DNA of 64,000 bases from Modicisalibacter sp033446685 (GCF_033446685.1 NZ_JAWQLY010000005.1:186001-250000), one strand, 5' to 3'; counted from the first letter of the stretch, positions 25,332 to 36,726 are shown. Program-made: numbers and translations. Notes: generated by a model not told the origin, from the sequence alone.

Positions 25332-26833
25332 GAGTCGTTATCCTGCACGGCAACGTCCGTAGCCGCGTTTGAAGGTTCGATAGCGGATTGCGGCGCGCGG
25401 GCCGCCGGCGCGTCCTCCGGCTCCCCCGAGGAAGACGCAGCCCCGGGGGTATCGGAGCGCCACAGCGAGGGCGTGACCGCGCCTTCGACCCGCCGCCCGT
25501 CGGCCAGGCGCACGGCGAACGGTTCGGCCTCGATGCCCACCGTCAGCCGGGCGTCGAGTAGCTGGGTGTCGACGAAGGTGTTGAGCAACTGGGCCAGGCA
25601 GTCGTCGTCCTCGAAACGATGCCAGCCCTCGTCCAGCGCCTCGGGCAGCGATAGCGGCGCTTGCCGCAGGCGTTCGCGCAATGCCGGGCCGCGCCGCTGG
25701 AGAAAGCGCGCCAGCAGCGGATCCTCAGGCGCCGCATCGTGCTGCTCGTCGAACACCAGGGCCGTGGCGCTGTGTTCGGCGCGGCGCGTCTCGAGCAGCG
25801 GTATCAGCGGCTCGACCCGTGGCATCGCGGCGGCCAGGCCGAACGGCATCATGCGCTTGACCAGCGCATCGCGCAGCGCGTCGGGCAACGGCTCGCCGAG
25901 CGTGCGCCGCGACAGGTCGGCGAAATCGATCACCCCCATCGACTGGATGCGCCCTTCGGCGATGTCCGAAAGCAGCTCCGAAAGCCGCCGCGAGAGGTTC
26001 TCGATGGCGTTGAGCACGCGACCGATGGCGCCGGTCAGCATGCGTAGGTCCCAGTCCTGTTGCTGAGTGTCGCGCCAGGCCTCGAAGCGCTGCATGAGTT
26101 CCGGCGTGACCAGCTGCGAGCGGGCGCTGAGCAGGGTGTTCTGAATCGTCGACAGGGCGTTGTGATAATGGCGTTCGTTGTCGAGAAAGGCGCTGAGCTT
26201 GCCCTCGCGGGTGGGGTTCTCGCGCACCCGGCGCAGCTCCTGGGTCAGCGCGCGGATCGCCATCAGGATCTGGTTGGTGATGTCGGGGATTCGCGAGAAA
26301 TCGCTGCGCGCCAGGGCCGCGAGTATCTTGGCGGCATCGTATTCCGAATACAGCAGGTCCTCGACCTGGCTGGCCAGGGTCACCGCCTGGCGGCCGCTCG
26401 GCGTCAGCCGCACCTGGCCGGTCTGACCCTGCTTCTCGATCAGCGCGGTGCGCTTGGTGCTGCGCGCGCCCCGGCGATCGCTGGCCTGTGCGTCACCGAT
26501 GTCCGCGGAACCAGCCGCATCTCGAAAATGCAGCTCGCTGGGCGTGGACAGCAGATTGATGACGAAGGCCAGATCGTCGGCCGACAGCGCCGGGTAGTCC
26601 TCGCGCAGCTGCGCCAGGCAGCGCCGTTGCGAGACGAAGGCGCTGTTGGTGGCAAAATCCAGCTCGAGCAGGTAATCGAGCAGCAGACAGCCCAGATCCA
26701 GCCAGTAACCGTCACGCAGGCCACGGCGCTGTTCCTGGCTGACCTGGACGAACGCCGAACCCGGCTCGTGAGCGCTGTCGTGAAGATCGATCAGCCGCGT
26801 GGTGGCGACGAGCAGCTTGCTCCAGGCGGTCAT
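25328..26833 (-). CDS. jetA: Wadjet-like JetA/MksF, kleisin subunit
   Basis: A MukF-like kleisin that links the JetC heads. The 501-residue protein has an N-terminal winged-helix region (about 1-110), a mostly helical middle with LTQELRRVRENPTREGKLSA typical of the MksF neck/linker, and a second winged-helix region near 370-450. The final 50 residues (from SGEPEDAPAA) look disordered. It is first of the four overlapping jet genes. The start at 26833 is ATG. The gap to the upstream DUF99 gene is 83 bp on the same strand, so they may be co-transcribed. Confidence 0.83.
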   Translation of the reverse strand: MTAWSKLLVATTRLIDLHDSAHEPGSAFVQVSQEQRRGLRDGYWLDLGCLLLDYLLELDFATNSAFVSQRRCLAQLREDYPALSADDLAFVINLLSTPSELHFRDAAGSADIGDAQASDRRGARSTKRTALIEKQGQTGQVRLTPSGRQAVTLASQVEDLLYSEYDAAKILAALARSDFSRIPDITNQILMAIRALTQELRRVRENPTREGKLSAFLDNERHYHNALSTIQNTLLSARSQLVTPELMQRFEAWRDTQQQDWDLRMLTGAIGRVLNAIENLSRRLSELLSDIAEGRIQSMGVIDFADLSRRTLGEPLPDALRDALVKRMMPFGLAAAMPRVEPLIPLLETRRAEHSATALVFDEQHDAAPEDPLLARFLQRRGPALRERLRQAPLSLPEALDEGWHRFEDDDCLAQLLNTFVDTQLLDARLTVGIEAEPFAVRLADGRRVEGAVTPSLWRSDTPGAASSSGEPEDAPAARAPQSAIEPSNAATDVAVQDNDS

Positions 26834-26916
26834 GGGTCATCCCCGATGGACAAAAGCCGCCATTATGCCAAGGGACTCGCCACACTCATACGCTTGTCGG
26901 CGCCTTGCCCTTGCCG

Positions 26917-27495
26917 TCAGGTCCGCCCGCGGCTTTCTCCGCTCGCCACGCCGCCGGCGATCAGGTGCGCGGTGCGCAGCGGTTCGGGAATGGCGCCGTT
27001 GATGGCGGTCTCGCGCAGCACGCGCTCGGCCTCCTGCCGACTGAGCCCCACGCGCTGCACGTGGACGCCCGCCAACGGCTCCATCGGCCCGAGGCGTTCG
27101 ACCCTAGCCCACTTGGCAGCGCCACCGGGGACCCGCTCGAGCAGGGCGCGGCGCATCGCCTCCGGACGCGGCGCGTGACGGGCCACCACCAGCACCGGCA
27201 CCCCCAGCGCCGCCTGCAACTTCACCGCATCGACGACGTTGAACCCGGCCAGGGCGACGCCCTGTAGCATGACGAGTTGCAGGTGAGCGCCGAACTTGCT
27301 GTCGCGCACCAGCTCGATCAGTACCCGCGTGCCGTTCGCGCCGTCGCGGCGCACCCGGCCCGAAACGACCCCCTCCAGGCGCAAGCCGGAATAGATCGCG
27401 CCGACGACGGTGACGTCGCCACGATGCGTGCGGGCGAAGGGACAGTCGTCGAAGCCGACGATATGCGAGAATGCGCGCAGCTGGCGCGTCGTCAT
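26917..27495 (-). CDS. DUF99/UPF0215 family protein (endonuclease V-like fold)
   Basis: A 192-residue protein of the DUF99 family, related to endonuclease V and possibly acting on damaged DNA such as deaminated bases. Family motifs are GFDDCPFARTHRGDV, VVGAIYSGLRLEGVVSG, LQGVALAGFNVVD and the closing GLSRQEAERVLRE with IPEPLRTAHLIAGG. The family is common in archaea and patchy in bacteria. It is 83 bp upstream of jetA on the same strand and 67 bp from a divergent RecQ helicase. The neighbours suggest a DNA-repair or DNA-defence role, but the activity is not established from sequence alone. Confidence 0.86.
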   Translation of the reverse strand: MTTRQLRAFSHIVGFDDCPFARTHRGDVTVVGAIYSGLRLEGVVSGRVRRDGANGTRVLIELVRDSKFGAHLQLVMLQGVALAGFNVVDAVKLQAALGVPVLVVARHAPRPEAMRRALLERVPGGAAKWARVERLGPMEPLAGVHVQRVGLSRQEAERVLRETAINGAIPEPLRTAHLIAGGVASGESRGRT

Positions 27496-27562
27496 CGATG
27501 GACCCCATACGTAGCGAACAAACGTTATCCCAGCCCCGCCACCCTACCGCTCAGGAGCGCGC

Positions 27563-29539
<1,977 letters not shown>

Positions 29540-29569
29540 ACGGGACTAGCCAGGCCGGCGGCCTGCCGC

Positions 29570-31123
29570 TCACTCCGCGCCGATGCCGTGACGCTTGAGC
29601 TTGTTGGCGATGGTGGTGTGCGAAACGCCGAGCCGGCGCCCCAGCAGCCGGCTGGAGGGGTACTCGGCATAGAGCGTGGCCAGTACGCGCTTTTCGACCT
29701 CGCCGAGAATGTCGCCCAGCGAGCCCTTGAGATCGACCCCGGCGAGCCCCGGCGCCGCGCCGACATCGGGCATGCGCAGATGGCTGGCCTGAAGCGCGCC
29801 GCCCTCGCACAGCGAGACCGCCTGGAACAGCACGTTCTCGAGCTGGCGCACGTTGCCCGGCCAGTGGTAATTGACCAACCGCGCCCGCGCGGCTTCGGAG
29901 AGCGCCGGCAGCGGACAGCCGATCTGGCGCGCGGCGCGGTCGATGAAATGTTCGGCGAGTTCGCCGATACCATCCAGGCATTCGCGCAGCGGCGGAATAT
30001 GCACCGCCAGCACGTTGAGGCGATGATAGAGATCCTGACGAAACAGCCCATCGGCGCATAGCCGCGGCAGGTCCTGCTGGGTGGCACAGATCACTCGCAC
30101 GTCGAGATAGGTCTCCTCGTCGCTGCCCACGCGGCGAAACCCGCCGTCCTGCAAAAAGCGCAGCAACTTGACCTGCAGCCGCGGGCTCATCTCGCCGACC
30201 TCGTCGAGGAAGATGGTGCCGCCGGCGGTCAGTTCGAGCAGCCCCAGCTTGCCCTCGGGGCGGGCGCCTTCGAAGGCGCCCGGCGCATAACCGAACAGCT
30301 CGGTCTCGGCCATCGACTCGGGCAGCCCGGCGCAGCTCAACGCCATGAACGGCGCCTGGCCACGCGGACTGGCCAGGTGGCAGGCGCGCGCCAGCAACTC
30401 CTTGCCGGTACCGGTCTCGCCCTCGATCAGCAGCGGCGCGTCGAGCGGTGCCATGCGCCGCGCTTCGCGCACCACGCCGGCCAGCCGCGGGCTGGCCTGG
30501 AAGATCGCCTCGAAACCGCGCAGCTCCTGGCGCTGGACGTGATAGATGCGCTCGCCGACGCGATCGGCGCGGTGCAGCGTCACCACCGCGCCGGCCAGCG
30601 AGGCGACGTCGTCCTTCTCGCCGTGCAGCGGCGCGATGTCGGCCAGGTAGATCGCCTCGTTGAGCTTGAGCCGCAAGCCGTTGACCCGCGCATTGTTGCG
30701 ACGCACCAGCTCGGGCAGGTCGAGATCGTGGATGTAACGATCCAGCGACAGCCCCGGCACCTCGTCGACGCGCACCCCGAGCATCTGCCCGGCGGCACGG
30801 TTGGCGGCGACGATGCGCCCCTCCATGTCGATCGACATCACCGGGTCGGACAGCGACGACAGCAACGCGTCGAGTTCCAGGTGCCGGCGCTCGCTGGGCA
30901 TCAGGCTGACCCGCTTGACGCTGAATACCCCGGGTACCGCCTCGAGCACCGGGCGCAGCGTGGCGAGTTGGGCATACAGCAGATTGGGTACGTGCAGATA
31001 GATGGCGTTGCCCTGGTCGCCGCCCACCTCGCCGCGGGCGACGTTGAGGCCGTAGTCGGCGAACGGCGAGACGATGTCGCGCAGTATGCCGATGCGGTTC
31101 TGGCAGTGGAGCTTGAGGCGCAT
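29570..31123 (-). CDS. phhR: TyrR/PhhR-type regulator of aromatic amino-acid metabolism
   Basis: A 517-residue regulator that senses aromatic amino acids and activates phhABC. The order is ACT domain (1-75), PAS domain (about 80-190), AAA+ domain (205-430) and C-terminal helix-turn-helix (about 480-515, LLGRRLGVSHTTIANKLKRHG). Walker A is GETGTGKE at 235-242 and Walker B is FLDEVGEM at 306-313. The sigma54-contact motif GAFTGA is changed to GAFEGA at 282-287. The start at 31123 (MRLKLHCQNRIG) is chosen by family alignment. A longer frame upstream adds non-homologous residues. It is divergent from phhA. Confidence 0.94.
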   Translation of the reverse strand: MRLKLHCQNRIGILRDIVSPFADYGLNVARGEVGGDQGNAIYLHVPNLLYAQLATLRPVLEAVPGVFSVKRVSLMPSERRHLELDALLSSLSDPVMSIDMEGRIVAANRAAGQMLGVRVDEVPGLSLDRYIHDLDLPELVRRNNARVNGLRLKLNEAIYLADIAPLHGEKDDVASLAGAVVTLHRADRVGERIYHVQRQELRGFEAIFQASPRLAGVVREARRMAPLDAPLLIEGETGTGKELLARACHLASPRGQAPFMALSCAGLPESMAETELFGYAPGAFEGARPEGKLGLLELTAGGTIFLDEVGEMSPRLQVKLLRFLQDGGFRRVGSDEETYLDVRVICATQQDLPRLCADGLFRQDLYHRLNVLAVHIPPLRECLDGIGELAEHFIDRAARQIGCPLPALSEAARARLVNYHWPGNVRQLENVLFQAVSLCEGGALQASHLRMPDVGAAPGLAGVDLKGSLGDILGEVEKRVLATLYAEYPSSRLLGRRLGVSHTTIANKLKRHGIGAE

Positions 31124-31262
31124 GAGACGAATCCTGAACGGGCGATGAGCGATTCTCGTCACGGCGACGTGACTCGGCTGTAACGCTAGCCTGACAGCCG
31201 GAGCGCGCTCAATGCGTCCGATAGGGTCCATTGGTCGAGAACGGGCGCGTTCGATGGGTATC

Positions 31263-31280
31263 TGTAAATAAAATCTTACA
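31263..31280. promoter_or_regulatory. TyrR/PhhR box between phhR and phhA
   Basis: TGTAAATAAAATCTTACA matches the TyrR box TGTAAA-N6-TTTACA with a single mismatch. It is 113 bp before the phhA start and 140 bp from the phhR start, so one site could serve both. A possible -10 box TATGCT at 31344-31349 with a weak -35 would place the site near -84, suitable for activation. No -24/-12 (sigma54) promoter was found. Confidence 0.72.
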
Positions 31281-31392
31281 CCGCATCGCTCCATACCTCG
31301 CCGGCCACGCCCCAAAAGCACTCGCCACCAATGCCGCGCGCCCTATGCTGGAAGCACAACCATGACAACGACAAGCCCGACGGGAGCCCGCC

Positions 31393-32193
31393 ATGGCCAA
31401 GCAAACCCAGTATCAGGCCCATCAGCCGAATGCCGACGGCTTCATCGACTACAGTGCAACCGAGCACCGCACCTGGCAGGCGCTGATGGAGCGCCAACTG
31501 GCAATCATCGAGGGCCGCGTCTGCCGGGAGTATCTCGATGGCCTCGAGCGCCTGGCATTGCCCAGCGACCGAATCCCCCAACTCGGCGACGTCGATCGGG
31601 TACTACAGGCGACGACCGGCTGGCAGACCGCCGCGGTGCCCGCGCTGATCCCGTTCGATACCTTCTTCGAGCTGCTCGCCAATCGTCGTTTCCCGGTCGC
31701 CACCTTCATTCGCACCCCCGAGGAGATGGACTATCTGCAGGAGCCGGACATCTTCCACGAGATCTTCGGCCATTGCCCGATGCTCACCAACCCGGATTTC
31801 GCCGAGTTCACCGAGACCTACGGCAAGCTCGGCCTGGCCGCCAGCAAGCAGGAGCGCGTCTATCTTGCCCGGCTGTACTGGATGACCGTCGAGTTCGGCC
31901 TGGTCGACACGCCCGAAGGCCGGCGCATCTATGGCGGTGGAATCATCTCCTCGCCCAAGGAAACCTTCCATGCGCTCTCGGACGTCCCGGCCCATCACCC
32001 CTTCGACCCGGTCGATGCCCTGCGCACGCCTTATCGCATCGATATCCTGCAACCGCTTTACTACGTGATTGACGATCTCGCCACGCTGCACGACCTTGCG
32101 GGACAGGACATCATGGCGCTGGTCCGCGAAGCCATGCGGCTGGGTCTCTACGCGCCGACCTTCGAGCCCAAGCCCAAGGCCGCCGAGGCCTGA
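31393..32193 (+). CDS. phhA: Phenylalanine-4-hydroxylase
   Basis: This pterin-dependent non-haem iron monooxygenase converts phenylalanine to tyrosine. The iron ligands are His122 and His127 in FHEIFGHCPML and Glu167 in WMTVEFGL. At 266 residues it is the single-domain bacterial form. It is first in phhABC, followed 52 bp later by the enzyme that recycles its cofactor. Control by PhhR is expected from the upstream box. The tyrosine formed would be transaminated by the third gene product and oxidised by HppD. Confidence 0.97.
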   Translation: MAKQTQYQAHQPNADGFIDYSATEHRTWQALMERQLAIIEGRVCREYLDGLERLALPSDRIPQLGDVDRVLQATTGWQTAAVPALIPFDTFFELLANRRFPVATFIRTPEEMDYLQEPDIFHEIFGHCPMLTNPDFAEFTETYGKLGLAASKQERVYLARLYWMTVEFGLVDTPEGRRIYGGGIISSPKETFHALSDVPAHHPFDPVDALRTPYRIDILQPLYYVIDDLATLHDLAGQDIMALVREAMRLGLYAPTFEPKPKAAEA

Positions 32194-32245
32194 GTGGCGC
32201 TCCCCGACAGACCGACACGCCCCTTAACAACCCCAAGGAGCCTCC

Positions 32246-32614
32246 ATGAGCGAGTCATCCCAAGAACTGTCCCAGCAGCAATGCGAAGCCTGCAGTTTCG
32301 ACGCTCCACGCGTCACCGACAGCGAGATCGATCGCTTCAAGGCCGCAATCCCCGACTGGCAGATCGTCGAGCGCGATGGCATCATGCAGTTGGAACGCCT
32401 TTTCAAGTTCCGCAACTTCAAGCAGGCCCTGGCGTTCACCAACCGCATCGGTGAGCTGGCCGAGGAAGCCGGCCATCACCCGGCGCTGCTCACCGAGTGG
32501 GGCAAGGTCACCGTGACCTGGTGGTCCCATGCGATCAAGGGTCTGCACAAGAACGACTTCATTCTGGCCGCCAGAACCGACGAGGTAGCAGAGTCCAATG
32601 TTCGAGCAGATTGA
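32246..32614 (+). CDS. phhB: Pterin-4a-carbinolamine dehydratase
   Basis: It dehydrates 4a-hydroxytetrahydropterin, regenerating the cofactor used by PhhA. The 122-residue protein shows the family pattern: WQIVERDGIMQLERLFKF, then AFTNRIGELAEEAGHHPALL and VTVTWWSHAIKGLHKNDF near the end. AAGGAG precedes the ATG. Its last 17 bases overlap the start of the aminotransferase gene, indicating translational coupling. The N-terminus has a short Cys-containing extension. Confidence 0.96.
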   Translation: MSESSQELSQQQCEACSFDAPRVTDSEIDRFKAAIPDWQIVERDGIMQLERLFKFRNFKQALAFTNRIGELAEEAGHHPALLTEWGKVTVTWWSHAIKGLHKNDFILAARTDEVAESNVRAD

Positions 32615-33788
32615 GCGGGTACCCGGGGACGCCATCCTCGGGCTGATCGAGGCCTTCAACAAGGACCCCAATCCGCAGAAGGTCGACCTGGGTGTCGGCG
32701 TCTATCGTGACGCCCAGGGCGTGACCCCGATCATGCGCGCGGTCAAGGAGGCCGAAGCGCTGCTGCTGAAGAACGAGACCACCAAGAGCTACATCGGCTC
32801 GCACGGCGATCCGCGCTACGCCAAGGTCGTGCTGCCGCTGGTACTCGGCGCCGAATCGCCGGTGCTCGCCGCCGACCGTGCCAGCGCCACTCAGTCGCCG
32901 GGCGGCACCGGGGCGCTGCGCCTGGCCGCCGACTTCATCAAGACCAACCTGCCCGGCAAGGGCATCTGGGTGTCGGATCCGACCTGGCCCAACCATCTGG
33001 GGATCTTCCATGCCGCCGGCATCGAGCTGCACAAGTACCCCTACGTCGACGCCGACAACCGTCTCGACTTCGACGGCATGCTGGCAGCCCTCAAGCAGAT
33101 CCCCCACGGCGACGTGGTCGTGCTGCATGCCTGCTGTCACAACCCGTCGGGCTTCGACCTGAGCCGCGAGCAGTGGCTGCAGGTGCTCGAGACGGTGCGC
33201 GAACGCGACCTGCTGCCGCTGGTCGACTTCGCCTACCAGGGCTTCGGCGACGGCCTCGACGAAGATGCCTACGGCGCCCGGTTGATGGCCGAGAACCTCG
33301 ACGAAGTGTTGATCACCAGTTCCTGCTCGAAGAACTTCGGCATCTACCGCGAGCGCACCGGCTGCCTGATCGCCATCGCCAAGAATCACGAGCAGATGCA
33401 GAACGTGCGCTCGCAGCTGGCCATCGTCGCCCGCGAGAACTATTCCAACCCGCCGGCGCATGGTGGATCGATCGTCTACGAGATCCTCGAATCCGCCGAA
33501 CTGGCCGCCGTGTGGCGCGAGGAGCTCACCGAGATGCGCAACCGCATCAACGGTCTGCGCCGCGAATTCGTCGATTCGCTCAAGCCCTATGGCCTCGACG
33601 GACAGTTCGCCCACGTCGCCGAGCAGCGCGGCATGTTCTCGTATACCGGCCTCAAGCCCGAGCATGTCGACCAGTTGCGCGACGACTACGGCATCTACAT
33701 GGTCCGTTCCGGACGCGCCAACGTCGCCGGGCTGGCCAGCGAGAACCTTCCCTACGTCGCCAAGGCGATCGCCGCCGTCGTCAAGTAA
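32598..33788 (+). CDS. phhC: Aromatic amino-acid aminotransferase
   Basis: A 396-residue PLP-dependent class I aminotransferase (TyrB/PhhC type) that converts tyrosine to 4-hydroxyphenylpyruvate and phenylalanine to phenylpyruvate, and may also act on aspartate. The PLP lysine lies in SSCSKNFGIYRERTG. The substrate-carboxylate arginine lies in VRSGRANVAGL. The start overlaps phhB by 17 bp, and a strong terminator follows. Its place after phhAB and under PhhR control supports the aromatic role rather than the biosynthetic one. Confidence 0.93.
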   Translation: MFEQIERVPGDAILGLIEAFNKDPNPQKVDLGVGVYRDAQGVTPIMRAVKEAEALLLKNETTKSYIGSHGDPRYAKVVLPLVLGAESPVLAADRASATQSPGGTGALRLAADFIKTNLPGKGIWVSDPTWPNHLGIFHAAGIELHKYPYVDADNRLDFDGMLAALKQIPHGDVVVLHACCHNPSGFDLSREQWLQVLETVRERDLLPLVDFAYQGFGDGLDEDAYGARLMAENLDEVLITSSCSKNFGIYRERTGCLIAIAKNHEQMQNVRSQLAIVARENYSNPPAHGGSIVYEILESAELAAVWREELTEMRNRINGLRREFVDSLKPYGLDGQFAHVAEQRGMFSYTGLKPEHVDQLRDDYGIYMVRSGRANVAGLASENLPYVAKAIAAVVK

Positions 33789-33816
33789 TAACGCACTCGT
33801 TAAGCACGTTCGATCG

Positions 33817-33842
33817 ACGCCCGGGCCCGCCCCGGGCGTTTT
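33817..33842 (+). terminator. Rho-independent terminator after phhABC
   Basis: A 9-bp perfect stem ACGCCCGGG/CCCGGGCGT (33817-33825 with 33831-33839) with a CCCGC loop and a TTTT tail begins 28 bases after the phhC stop codon. It separates phhABC from the next gene on the same strand. Confidence 0.87.
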
Positions 33843-33861
33843 CAGTTGAAGGATGGCCATC

Positions 33862-35139
33862 ATGAACCGAGCGCCCGTCACCGTCGTCGGCGCCGGCGTC
33901 ACCGGGCTGACTACCGCACTGGCGCTGCATGAAGCCGGCTACCCGGTTCGCGTGGTCGACCCGGCCGAGCCCGGCAGCGGCACCAGCGCCGCCAACGGCG
34001 CGCAACTCTCGTGGGCGTTCGTCGCCCCACTCGCCGAGCCCGCGGTGTTGCCCAAGCTGCCCGGCTGGCTGCTCAGGACCGACAGTCCGATCCGCTGGAT
34101 GCCGCGCCCCGATCCCGCCCTGCCCGGCTGGGGACTGGCGTTCCTGCGGGCCTGCACACGTCGGCGCGTCCGAGCCACCACCACGGCGCTGCTCGAGCTG
34201 GCCGCCTTGGGCCGCCCCCAGCTCGACGACTGGCGCAGGCGACACGCGCTCGATTTCGACTGGCGCGCCAACGGCAAGCTGCTGGTCTATCGCGACGACG
34301 AGGCACTGACCGGGGCCCGCCGCCAGGTCGACTTCCAGCGCCGACTGGGCGTCGAGCAGCGGCTCATCGACCGTGACGCCCTGCTCGAACGCGAGCCGGC
34401 GCTGAGCCATCTGCGCGATCGACTCGCCGGCGCGCTGTGGACGCCCAGCGAAGCGGTCGGCGACTGCCGACGCTTCTGCGAGGCCGTCGCCGCGCATCTC
34501 GACGACCAGGGCGTCGCCTTCTCAAGGCGTCGCGTCGAGCGCCTGGAAACCCGCCATGGCCGGCTCGTCGCCTGGCACGACGACCGGGGCGAGCGCCATG
34601 GCCAGGCCCCGGGCGAGACGCTGATCGTGGCCGCCGGGCTTGCCAGCCGCCGCTTGCTGGCACCGACGGGGATCCGGCTACCGCTCTACCCGCTCAAGGG
34701 CTACAGCCTGACCCTGCCGCTCGGTACCGACGACCCGGCGTTCGACGCCAGCATCACCGACACCGCCCACAAGATGGTCTATGCCCGCCTCGGCCAGGAC
34801 GAATCACGTCGACTGCGCATCGCCGGGATCGCCGATCTCGACGGCTGGCAGACCAGCCCCCATGCCTCGCGAGTCGACCTGCTCAGACGTCGGGCACGCG
34901 AGTTCCTGCCGGCGCTGACCGGACGCATTGCCGCCGCCGAGGCCTGGACCGGCCTGCGCCCGGCGACACCCGACGGACGCCCACGGCTCGGCCCCACCGT
35001 CATCGACGGCTTGTGGGTCAACGCCGGCCAGGGTGCGCTCGGCTGGACCCTCGCCCCGGGCTCGGCGCTGGCCTTGCGCGCGGCACTCGACGGAGACGAC
35101 ACCGCCATCGCCCCCTTTCGCGGCAAGCCCAGGCGCTGA
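33862..35139 (+). CDS. FAD-dependent D-amino-acid dehydrogenase-like oxidoreductase
   Basis: A 425-residue member of the DAO/DadA family. The N-terminal FAD motif is VTVVGAGVTGLTTALALHEAG. It ends with the family closing WVNAGQGALGWTLAPGSALAL. The conserved PLKGYSLTLPL stretch is shared with DadA. It is more divergent from DadA of E. coli than the copy encoded at 36790-38052, so the substrate may differ. The ATG at 33862 is used because AAGG lies 9 bases upstream; the ATG at 33853 has no room. It follows the phhC terminator and probably has its own promoter or partial read-through. An amino-acid catabolic role is inferred. Confidence 0.85.
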   Translation: MNRAPVTVVGAGVTGLTTALALHEAGYPVRVVDPAEPGSGTSAANGAQLSWAFVAPLAEPAVLPKLPGWLLRTDSPIRWMPRPDPALPGWGLAFLRACTRRRVRATTTALLELAALGRPQLDDWRRRHALDFDWRANGKLLVYRDDEALTGARRQVDFQRRLGVEQRLIDRDALLEREPALSHLRDRLAGALWTPSEAVGDCRRFCEAVAAHLDDQGVAFSRRRVERLETRHGRLVAWHDDRGERHGQAPGETLIVAAGLASRRLLAPTGIRLPLYPLKGYSLTLPLGTDDPAFDASITDTAHKMVYARLGQDESRRLRIAGIADLDGWQTSPHASRVDLLRRRAREFLPALTGRIAAAEAWTGLRPATPDGRPRLGPTVIDGLWVNAGQGALGWTLAPGSALALRAALDGDDTAIAPFRGKPRR

Positions 35140-35337
35140 TCGGTTCGGCCAGACCGGTTCGGCCGAGCCGCGCCGTCAGCGCAGCGAATCTGACTATACT
35201 CAGCGCTTTAGGCGCTCTCTTAGCACAGGTTAGATACGCACAGACCATCCGCGGCCTAGGCTGGACATAGGCGACCGGGAATTCTGACGGCTCCGGAAAC
35301 GAAGGCGCTGACAAGGAAAGACACAGGAGAAACGGCA

Positions 35338-35844
35338 ATGGAATTGCTCGAAAGCGTCAGTCAGTACCTGATCGACCATGAACTCAAGATAGCCACGGCG
35401 GAATCCTGCACGGCCGGGCTGATCATCTCCGAACTTACCCGCGTCCCGGGCAGCGGCCAGTCGGTCGATTGCGGCCTGGCGGTGTACTCGCCCGAGGCCA
35501 AGAATCGCTATCTGGGAGTCAGCTTCGAATTGATCGAGCAGCACGGCCTGACCAGCGAAGAGACCTCACGCGCCATGGCGCTGGGCGCGCTCGACAACAA
35601 CGATGCCAATGTCGCCGTGGCCAATACCGGCATCGCCGGGCCCGAGCCGCATGACGGCATCCCCGTGGGCACGGTCTGCTTCGCCTGGGCCTTTCGCCAT
35701 GAAGGCAAGGTTTATCTCTATACCGCGACCCGGCGTTTCTCGGGAGACCGCGAGCAGGTTCGCCTGGCCGCTGCGCATCATGCGCTCGAGCGCATCCCCA
35801 CACACCACCGCGCGGTGCTCGAAGGCAAGGCACCGCCGCTATGA
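35338..35844 (+). CDS. pncC: CinA-family protein, nicotinamide-nucleotide amidohydrolase
   Basis: A 168-residue stand-alone CinA C-terminal domain, which deamidates nicotinamide mononucleotide to nicotinate mononucleotide in NAD recycling. Family motifs are ATAESCTAGLI, ANTGIAGPEPHDGIPVGTV and FSGDREQVR. ACAGGAGA precedes the ATG. It lies 51 bp upstream of nadE on the same strand, a fitting partner because NadE makes NAD from the deamido form. It has none of the competence-related N-terminal domain of full-length CinA. Confidence 0.87.
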   Translation: MELLESVSQYLIDHELKIATAESCTAGLIISELTRVPGSGQSVDCGLAVYSPEAKNRYLGVSFELIEQHGLTSEETSRAMALGALDNNDANVAVANTGIAGPEPHDGIPVGTVCFAWAFRHEGKVYLYTATRRFSGDREQVRLAAAHHALERIPTHHRAVLEGKAPPL

Positions 35845-35895
35845 GGCTCGTCCCGACGGGCAGTGCAAGCACCACGCTTAAGCAAGGAGGCAGCT

Positions 35896-36726
35896 ATGGC
35901 CACACCGAATCACACCGATAGCCAGCAACGCATCGCCGAAGCGCTTGAAGTGCAAGCGACGATCGATCCCCAGCGGGAAATCGAACGGCGTGTCGATTTC
36001 CTCTGCGATCAACTGCGCGAGACCGGTCAGCAGGCGCTGGTGCTGGGCATCAGCGGCGGTGTCGACTCCACCGTAGGCGGTCGACTGGCGCAGCTGGCCG
36101 TCGAGAAGGCCCGCGATCAGGGCCTCGAGGCGCGTTTTTACGCCATGCGACTGCCGTATGGCGAGCAGAAGGACGAAGACGAAGCGCAGAGCGCCCTTCG
36201 CTTCATCGCCCCCGACGAATCCCTGACGACCAACGTCAAGCCGGCCAGCGATGCCATGCTCGACGCCCTGGAACAGGGCGGACTGGTCTTCGACGATGCC
36301 GGTCATCGCGACTTCGTGCTCGGCAACATCAAGGCGCGCCAGCGCATGATCGCCCAGTATGCCGTCGCCGGCGCCAAGCGTGGCCTGGTCGTGGGCACCG
36401 ATCAGGCAGCGGAGGCGCTGATGGGCTTCTTCACCAAGTATGGCGACGGTGCCTGCGATCTCGCTCCGCTGACCGGGCTGACCAAGGGCCAGGTGCGCGA
36501 ACTCGGGCGCGCCCTGGATGCCCCGAGCCATCTCATCGAGAAGGCGCCCACGGCGGACCTGGAATCCCTCAAGCCGCAGCTTACCGACGAGGATGCGCTG
36601 GGTGTGACTTACCTGCAGATCGATGCCTTCCTCAGCGGAGAGTCGATCGACAAGCAGGCGCGCACGATCATTACCGACACCTACCGGCGTACCGAACACA
36701 AGCGTCAGTTGCCCAAGACGCCATAG
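35896..36726 (+). CDS. nadE: Ammonia-dependent NAD+ synthetase
   Basis: It adenylates and amidates nicotinate adenine dinucleotide to NAD+, the last step of NAD synthesis. The ATP-pyrophosphatase motif is LGISGGVDSTVGGRL near residues 47-60. It is 276 residues, the size of the E. coli enzyme, and has no N-terminal glutaminase domain, so it uses free ammonia. AAGGAGG precedes the ATG at 35896; upstream in-frame codons are not homologous. It likely shares a transcript with pncC and is closed by a hairpin at 36746-36777. Confidence 0.96.
   Translation: MATPNHTDSQQRIAEALEVQATIDPQREIERRVDFLCDQLRETGQQALVLGISGGVDSTVGGRLAQLAVEKARDQGLEARFYAMRLPYGEQKDEDEAQSALRFIAPDESLTTNVKPASDAMLDALEQGGLVFDDAGHRDFVLGNIKARQRMIAQYAVAGAKRGLVVGTDQAAEALMGFFTKYGDGACDLAPLTGLTKGQVRELGRALDAPSHLIEKAPTADLESLKPQLTDEDALGVTYLQIDAFLSGESIDKQARTIITDTYRRTEHKRQLPKTP

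Noticed and set aside
24606..26066. A 486-codon open frame on the plus strand over jetB and jetA
   Set aside because: It is antisense to two genes supported by operon structure and shows low-complexity Ser/Arg composition without any recognisable domain.
31281..31392. Sigma54 (-24/-12) promoter upstream of phhA
   Set aside because: No GG-N10-GC element with proper spacing and context was found, and PhhR lacks the GAFTGA motif.
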